Source: Pisolithus tinctorius
Lineage: Eukaryota; Basidiomycota; Agaricomycetes; Boletales; Pisolithaceae
Length of the DNA: 49,498 nucleotides
Assembly (NCBI GenBank): GCA_024663395.1
Contig: JANFAH010000152.1
Coordinates: 1 to 49,498 of the forward strand
Direction of reading: 5' to 3'
The notes beneath the pieces were generated by a model. It saw nothing but the letters and a program-made list of their open reading frames with translations. It was not told where the DNA came from and ran no database searches. Of the stretch, positions 47,839 through 49,498 are shown one piece after another. The translations under genes were made by a program, and so were the position numbers. Numbering within the stretch: position 1 is the stretch's first letter; every line of letters begins with the position of its first letter.

Positions 47839-48846
47839 CTACTCTCCATAAGGTTCTCTGGTCATGTTACTGATGGCAGAGTCATTGAAATCGAAGTCAT
47901 TGTCATATAAGTCATTATCCTCGCTCCCAATGAGGGTATGATCATCTAATGCAGGAGTGGCAATTCTGTCCTGTAACAGATGACAAGGGCATAAAGAAGG
48001 GCAGTGTGCCTGAGTATGCCCAGGGTGAGTGGCATGGCAAAGGGGACATTCATAGAGTCCACAATTGATGTGGATATGGCCGAGGCAACGACAGACATAA
48101 CAGGTCTGGCAGTAGTGAGGGTCAGATGGAGTAAGCAGTCTGTCAAACTCAGTCATAGCATTCAGCACAGGGGAAGGAGGTAACTGTGTGAGGGTTTCGA
48201 CAATATTTAACGTGTAGTTGAGTTCTGCATGGGAGACGCCAAAGGCAGTCTCAGGGTCTACTTCAGACAGGGAATCATGAGATTTGCAAGGTTGGGGATT
48301 GGGGCCTGACAAGCAGCAGGTGCGAGGTCTATCAGCTCTTCGAAGAGAGCAGGATGAGTGGGAGGAGCGGGAGGACAATGGTGATGATGCCGGAGGAGAA
48401 GGGGACATGGAGGAAACCAGGGGAGAGGTTGCAGTTGAGGGCCTTCGAGACCCAGGAGGAGGGGGTGCAATCAAGGTGGGATATTGGCGAATGTTATAGA
48501 CAAGGTCTGCACCTCTGAGGACATCAAAAAGTTTCAGAAGCAGGGGAACCTGCTGAGCAGCGATTTCATTGAGGATGGTACATGCAGGGGACAGGAGGGG
48601 GTTCTGGTGGTTGATGTAGTGTGAAAGTTCCTCAAGCTGAAGGGCTTGGATGGTGGCATGATACATGAGATCAAGAGGGGAGTTTTCATCCACCTCGTGA
48701 TAGACAGTGCCAACAACGGCAGGATCGGTGATGAAGAGTCGATAGGAGGCAATCATCTGATCGCTAGCCAGTTGTCATTGGTGATGAGCAAATGGGGTGA
48801 GATGGTGCAAGGGTTCACAGGGATAAGTGTAGCAGCGAGGGGGCAT
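47839..48846 (-). pseudogene. Retroelement ORF 3' of pol with zinc knuckles
   Basis: Read from a possible start at 48846 the ORF has one TGA at codon 24 (48777-48775), then is open for 305 codons from an ATG at 48756. The N-terminal half is helical (MYHATIQALQLEELSHYINH), the middle is Ser/Pro-rich low complexity, and the C-terminal part holds CYVCRCLGHIHINC, a canonical CX2CX4HX4C zinc knuckle, followed by CPLCHATHPGHTQAHC, a stretched one (CX2CX6HX4C). The end is acidic (Asp/Asn-rich). Zinc knuckles normally belong to Gag, before pol; here the ORF lies after pol and before the candidate 3' LTR. It is a nucleic-acid-binding candidate with no proven role. Confidence 0.6.
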
Positions 48847-48882
48847 TTTGACAATGATTTTTCTGACAGTGCGAGTGGAGCA

Positions 48883-49345
48883 TCATGTGGGTGGTTTCTG
48901 GGGAGGGAAGTCTTTAGGGAACCATTTCTTATATGTGGAGAGCATATCATCCGCATGTTCAAGGTGTGTCTCTTTTTGCCAAGAGTTTTCAGAAGAAGGG
49001 TAGCCCTTCCATTTGATTAAAAAGGTGTGTCCATGGCTGGACCTTTTATGGCCAACTATCACCTCAACTTCATATTCTTCTTCCTTGTTGACAACATCAG
49101 GTGGTGGAGCCAGGAAGTTCGGTCCATGAACGTCATTTTCATGATAGGGTGATAGGAGGGAAGTGTGGAAGACATTGTGAATCTTCCATCATGTGGGAAC
49201 TGTGAGGTGGTACATTATCGGAGATAGGATGTCAGAGATTACAAAGGGTCCTTCTCATTTTGGGGTGAGCTTCCTATTTTCATAGGAGCATTTCAAGTTT
49301 TGTGCTTCTAGCCAAACCTTATCACCTTTTTGGAAAGGGGTGAAG
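48883..49345 (-). pseudogene. Ty3/gypsy pol C-terminus: integrase tail with chromodomain
   Basis: The end of a chromovirus polyprotein. It reads GDKVWLEAQNLKCSYENRKL and IHNVFHTSLLSPYHENDVHG (integrase C-terminal region), then the chromodomain EEEYEVEVIVGHK and FLIKWKGYPSSENSW, ending FPPQKPPT before TGA (48885-48883). Two in-frame TGA codons (after KLTPK and after VPT) make it defective. At 49345 the pol sequence stops abruptly at another LTR-like sequence, so the upstream pol is displaced or lost from view. Confidence 0.85.
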
Positions 49346-49498
49346 TGTCAAGTCTGGGCCTACTCCGACCAACTCCGATGCTTAACAAGGTCTAGAGAAG
49401 GGTTCGGAAGCAAGTCTGACACAGAAGAACAGAACTCCAACTAGTGGAGTGTCGGCAGGAACGAAGACCGCCAAGACAAAGGTGGAGCGGAGTGAGGG
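49346..49498 (+). mobile_element. LTR-like insertion into the gypsy pol (start only)
   Basis: Pol homology ends and a new sequence starts with TGTCAAGTCTGGGCC, the TGT start expected of an LTR. It runs off the window. The bases before it (TGAAG, 49341-49345) would be the target-site duplication if repeated at the far end. Orientation of the inserted element is unknown. Confidence 0.45.

Overview
This window looks like nuclear DNA of a mushroom-forming basidiomycete (Agaricomycetes). The evidence is genes split by many introns of about 50-60 nt, a FunK1-type kinase remnant, WD40-repeat gene relatives, a Helitron of the fungal Rep/PIF1 type and a chromodomain Ty3/gypsy element. A placement near Boletales is only a guess, based on the style of the retroelement. 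No rRNA, tRNA or CRISPR array was seen.

Left third (1-11.7 kb): a tandem segmental duplication carries two cytochrome P450 genes. The first (718-2916) reconstructs as 11 exons and 551 codons with no lesion. The second (3899-6090) is full of 1-nt indels. A short flanking repeat (D) follows each copy, and a longer degenerate repeat (R-A, R-B) fills 6.8-11.2 kb.

Middle (11.7-22.2 kb): a frame-damaged M17 leucyl aminopeptidase gene faces the tail of a WD40-repeat gene. The same convergent pair recurs at 18.2-22.2 kb, with the aminopeptidase 5'-truncated and an EthD-domain gene between them. The first WD40 copy is cut by repeat R-C. A 5' WD40 fragment lies at 16.8-17.5 kb and a third, inverted WD40 relic at 29.3-30.3 kb.

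24-35 kb: a FunK1-like kinase relic, then a homocitrate synthase gene (lysine biosynthesis, alpha-aminoadipate route) that is well conserved but hit by small indels near 26.46-26.50 kb. Pieces of its 3' end occur inverted at 31.1-31.4 kb and directly at 34.5 kb. Much of the rest is gene-poor.

Right third (35.7-49.5 kb): a decayed Helitron (N-terminal and Cys-rich regions, HUH Rep, PIF1 helicase) is followed, in the same orientation, by a run of unrecognised ORFs ending in an F-box-like/nucleotidyltransferase-like gene. This run is cut off by a minus-strand chromodomain Ty3/gypsy element: candidate 3' LTR, a zinc-knuckle ORF placed downstream of pol, and the pol C-terminus. A second LTR-like sequence interrupts that pol at the window's right end.

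The window as a whole is a transposon- and duplication-rich accessory region. The genes that look intact are P450 copy 1 and the EthD gene; the WD40 gene at 20.8-22.2 kb is nearly so.
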